Assembly: GCA_937121005.1 (NCBI GenBank)
Contig: CAKZKB010000324.1
Coordinates: 1 to 8,711, forward strand
Reading direction: 5' to 3'
Source: an uncultured cyanobacterium
GTDB taxonomy: Bacteria; Cyanobacteriota; Cyanobacteriia; Cyanobacteriales; Geitlerinemataceae
DNA: 8,711 nucleotides
How positions within the stretch are numbered: position 1 is the first letter of the stretch; each line of letters starts with the position of its first letter. This document shows, piece by piece, positions 7,207 to 8,711 of this stretch. The notes beneath the pieces are model-generated. The model made no database searches, was not told the origin of the DNA, and saw nothing but the letters and a program-made list of their open reading frames with translations. Position numbers and translations under genes: made by a program.

Positions 7207-7950
7207 TCATCGTTTGTGACGAAGGCGTTTTACTTCGATCGGTTTTTCCCGCGCGAGCGCTCCTAACTGAGCTAAGCGATCCACCATATCTTTATAAACA
7301 GCAGGAAAACGATCGTAGGTTTGCAACCAAGCAAGGATTTCAGGATTCATCCAGCCTAACAACCTACATAAATGTTCGTGTTTTTCTCGAACTTTGTAAC
7401 GTGGCTTCCAAATGGGTTCGTGATGAAAAATGCGATTTCTCAACCGAGAGGTTGAATCTTTCAAGTAAGTGGTTATACTATGAAAACTTCTTTCACGGTT
7501 GCTAGCGTAAGGAAAAATTGTTTTAACACACTTGTTGAAAATTTTGGGTTGGTATTTCTTGCTAGCAATTAAACTCGTCCAAAATCCAAAAGAAAGCTCG
7601 GAAATAATTCTTCTAGGTGGCAAGTCAATATCCGCTACTTTATGAGGATCTTTAAATCTTTCTCGCGTTTTTTTCTTGGCTTCCTCTACAGAGTTAACCT
7701 CCAAATCTTTAAGGAGATCGGGACGATCGTACCAATAACGTCCATCTTGACCTGTTTGGTATTCTTTCTCCAAAGCAGAGTGAATCTGATTGCGGAAAAC
7801 GATTTCAAAAAGGTGAAGGCTGGGATAAAGAGAGGCACAGAGTTGAAGGTTGAGTTGATAAATTTCTATGGCACTATCTCTTCGATCGCCAACTGCACTT
7901 AGATAAGGTTGCAAACGTGGCGTTGAAAGTCCCTGCTCAAATGGATCCAT
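7207..7950 (-). CDS. Abi-like HEPN-domain protein (putative abortive-infection RNase)
   Basis: 247 residues from the ATG at 7950; a GTG at 7953 is directly upstream in frame. The sequence follows the Abi-like family: LSTPRLQPYLSAVG near the N-terminus, IYQLNLQLCASLYPSLHLFEIVFRN at about 30-54, ELSFGFWTSL at about 118-127, and RLRNRIFHHEPI at about 169-180. The last contains the HEPN motif R-x4-H (R171 to H176), which in this superfamily is the metal-independent RNase site, so the product is probably a cytoplasmic RNase acting in phage defence or as a toxin. No cognate antitoxin protein is visible. No Shine-Dalgarno precedes the start. The gene is visibly AT-richer than its neighbours and has no exact HIP1 site, which fits recent acquisition. 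It converges on the CHAT gene. RNase activity and a defence role are inferred from family membership. Confidence 0.82.
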   Translation of the reverse strand: MDPFEQGLSTPRLQPYLSAVGDRRDSAIEIYQLNLQLCASLYPSLHLFEIVFRNQIHSALEKEYQTGQDGRYWYDRPDLLKDLEVNSVEEAKKKTRERFKDPHKVADIDLPPRRIISELSFGFWTSLIASKKYQPKIFNKCVKTIFPYASNRERSFHSITTYLKDSTSRLRNRIFHHEPIWKPRYKVREKHEHLCRLLGWMNPEILAWLQTYDRFPAVYKDMVDRLAQLGALAREKPIEVKRLRHKR

Positions 7951-7980
7951 CACTATTAGGATTAGGTAAACGTACTTTCC

Positions 7981-8009
7981 TTGACAAGGATCGTACCACG
8001 ATCTATACT
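7981..8009 (+). promoter_or_regulatory. Near-consensus sigma-70 promoter
   Basis: TTGACA at 7981-7986 matches all six -35 bases. After exactly 17 bases comes TATACT at 8004-8009, which matches five of six -10 bases. Transcription would start near 8016 and run rightwards, away from the Abi-like gene. No credible coding sequence follows for about 400 bases, so the likely product is an RNA. Confidence 0.65.
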
Positions 8010-8015
8010 GTAGTT

Positions 8016-8242
8016 GTAAGCGCTGGAACAGTCCTATGGCTCAACAGCAAGTTGGGTTACGACCCCAGCGTACAGAGAAATAATTGTAGCATCCCTGGTG
8101 AGGGGAGAGCTTGGCCATTGCGCTCCAAAGAGTATTGGTGGCGAAGTTCGTTCGATTGAAACACTCAACCTGAACTAGGGAATGTTACAACCCTACGCAG
8201 AACCTCCTAGAACCGAAAGGGGACAGGGGGTTCTGCCATTTT
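8016..8242 (+). ncRNA. Putative structured small RNA
   Basis: Inferred from a near-consensus promoter at one end and a terminator-like hairpin at the other, with no convincing reading frame between. Several local stems are visible. CGCTGG (8021-8026) pairs with CCAGCG (8066-8071), enclosing CTCAAC/GTTGGG with an AGCAA loop. TCCCT pairs with AGGGG around GGTG near 8091-8105. TAGGG (8176-8180) pairs with CCCTA (8191-8195), and the final 11-bp stem covers 8197-8236. The size, about 225 nt, is near that of cyanobacterial 6S RNA, but I did not recognise the 6S fold. I also see no tmRNA, RNase P RNA or SRP RNA signature. The exact ends are estimates. Confidence 0.35.
8197..8242 (+). terminator. Terminator-like hairpin with short T run
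   Basis: 8197-8207 (GCAGAACCTCC) pairs with 8226-8236 (GGGGGTTCTGC) over 11 base pairs with one G-T wobble and an 18-base loop. The sequence CATTTT follows at 8237-8242, giving a short T run. The tail is weaker than in a canonical intrinsic terminator. It would end the putative small RNA. Confidence 0.5.
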
Positions 8243-8360
8243 AAAATCCTTTATAGCCATCCTCAAAAACATGAGGTACGATCGCCGGGTACGAATCCCA
8301 GTCATAGCAAGGGTTCTGCTGTACCGCACCTTATTGGGAGGCGCTATATACACCTCGGGC

Positions 8361-8389
8361 TTGACAAGTGCGGGAAAATGGGTTAACTT
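8361..8389 (+). promoter_or_regulatory. Promoter of the b6f assembly gene
   Basis: TTGACA at 8361-8366 matches the -35 consensus fully. TAACTT at 8384-8389 follows after exactly 17 bases and keeps the key first, second and last -10 bases. The start would be near 8396, giving a leader of about 23 bases before the ATG at 8419. Position and spacing make this the natural promoter of the downstream gene. Confidence 0.6.
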
Positions 8390-8418
8390 AAATCTCTCTC
8401 GATCGCGTTTTCCTTGCC

Positions 8419-8711
8419 ATGAGCGACTTTGCCAACCTGTCGATCGCGGTTCCGACCCTGCTAATGGTGGTGGGGTTGACCTTCTTTATCCGAGCTTCGG
8501 TTAAAGAACGTACCGAGACGGCCCAATTTAGCAGCGATCGACCCGTCGGCGAACTCCTCGATCGCTTGCAAACCTATTTCCGCGATCGCGGCTACCGGGC
8601 GATCGCGGCCGATCCCGATCGCCAAAGTGCCACCTACGAAGGGCAACTGCGGCCGAGTTGGTTTCTGGCGATTTTCTTGACGGTACTGGCTGCCGTCGGC
8701 GTGTTATGCTT
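8419..8711 (+). CDS. CCB1-like cofactor assembly of complex C subunit B (5' part)
   Basis: The window ends inside this gene, so only 97 complete codons are seen. The visible protein begins MSDFANLSIAVP, has a hydrophobic segment at about 9-25 followed by FFIRASVKERTE, a soluble part (LLDRLQTYFRDRGYRAIAADP), and a second hydrophobic segment from about residue 80 (WFLAIFLTVLAAVGVLC). The TFFIRAS-KxR-E motif and the two-helix layout match, from memory, the cyanobacterial and chloroplast family annotated as cofactor assembly of complex C subunit B (CCB1 type). Those proteins help attach heme to cytochrome b6 in the b6f complex at the thylakoid membrane. A consensus-like promoter lies 30 to 58 bases upstream. 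No Shine-Dalgarno is evident. Normal HIP1 density returns here, supporting a native gene next to the acquired-looking Abi gene. Confidence 0.78.
   Translation, partial: MSDFANLSIAVPTLLMVVGLTFFIRASVKERTETAQFSSDRPVGELLDRLQTYFRDRGYRAIAADPDRQSATYEGQLRPSWFLAIFLTVLAAVGVLC

Larger units (their letters stand above)
7951..8418. other. Intergenic region with a promoter, structured segment and hairpin
   Basis: This 468-base region between the Abi-like gene and the b6f assembly gene has no protein gene I can support. It begins with ATTAGGATTAGG at 7955-7966, an echo of the TTAGG repeats elsewhere. It then carries the plus-strand promoter, putative small RNA and hairpin annotated separately. 8243-8360 holds only a short CCTC/GAGG stem (8262-8265 with 8273-8276). 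It ends with the promoter of the last gene. Confidence 0.5.

Noticed and set aside
7917..8159. 80-codon plus-strand frame across the Abi-like gene start
   Set aside because: It overlaps the Abi-like coding region in antisense, spans the promoter at 7981-8009, and its protein resembles nothing.
8155..8162. ATTGAAAC, the typical end of cyanobacterial CRISPR repeats
   Set aside because: It occurs once, with no second repeat or spacer pattern.
8287..8299. GGGTACGAATCCC, resembling a tRNA T-arm
   Set aside because: The T-loop lacks the TTC start, the stem is only three pairs, and no acceptor or anticodon arm can be drawn upstream.
6455..8581. Gap of about 2.1 kb without exact HIP1 sites
   Set aside because: A gap of about 1.4 kb (2417-3856) also occurs inside the native-looking transporter gene, so absence of HIP1 alone proves little.

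Overview
The window looks like cyanobacterial chromosome. About twenty exact copies of the HIP1 octamer GCGATCGC (e.g. 408-415, 761-768, 1023-1030, 4584-4591, 8582-8589) are scattered through it, intergenic heptamer arrays resemble cyanobacterial STRR repeats, and the last gene belongs to a cytochrome b6f assembly family of oxygenic phototrophs. Moderate-to-high GC, HIP1 and the gene families suggest a filamentous or unicellular HIP1-rich lineage, but I cannot name the genus.

Layout. 1-199 is a gene-free mosaic of short tandem repeats: TGACCAG heptads, a four-run G tract, then fourteen TTAGG/TGAGG-type heptads (on the minus strand) ending exactly at the stop codon of the next gene. 200-1714 (minus) is a 504-residue protein with an unrecognised N-terminal region and a WD40 propeller. 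1715-2286 is a long divergent spacer with a second heptad array, inverted relative to the first, and a C-rich tract. 2287-4113 (plus) is an ShlB/FhaC-type outer-membrane two-partner-secretion (TPS) transporter. 4114-4532 holds a 32-bp G-rich direct repeat, a C-rich tract and the leader of the next gene. 4533-7109 (plus) is an exported TPR-CHAT protein with an intact His/Cys pair. A 10-bp hairpin at 7124-7154 separates it from a convergent, visibly AT-richer HEPN/Abi-like gene at 7207-7950 (minus). 7951-8418 has no convincing protein gene. It carries a near-consensus promoter, a structured stretch and a terminator-like hairpin that together look like an unannotated small RNA of about 225 nt, followed by a second good promoter. 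8419-8711 is the 5' part of a CCB1-like b6f assembly gene cut off by the window edge.

How the parts fit. The TPS transporter and the exported TPR-CHAT protein share strand and destination (the cell envelope), and form a plausible secretion or surface-processing module. The transporter's large exported substrate (TpsA) is not in the window. The spacer between them is long and has its own promoter-like element, so they may be separate transcripts. The WD40 gene is divergent and of unknown role. The Abi-like gene appears to be an acquired defence or toxin-type insertion next to a core photosynthesis gene. The least explained parts are the putative small RNA at about 8016-8242 and the repeat arrays that begin or end on stop codons.
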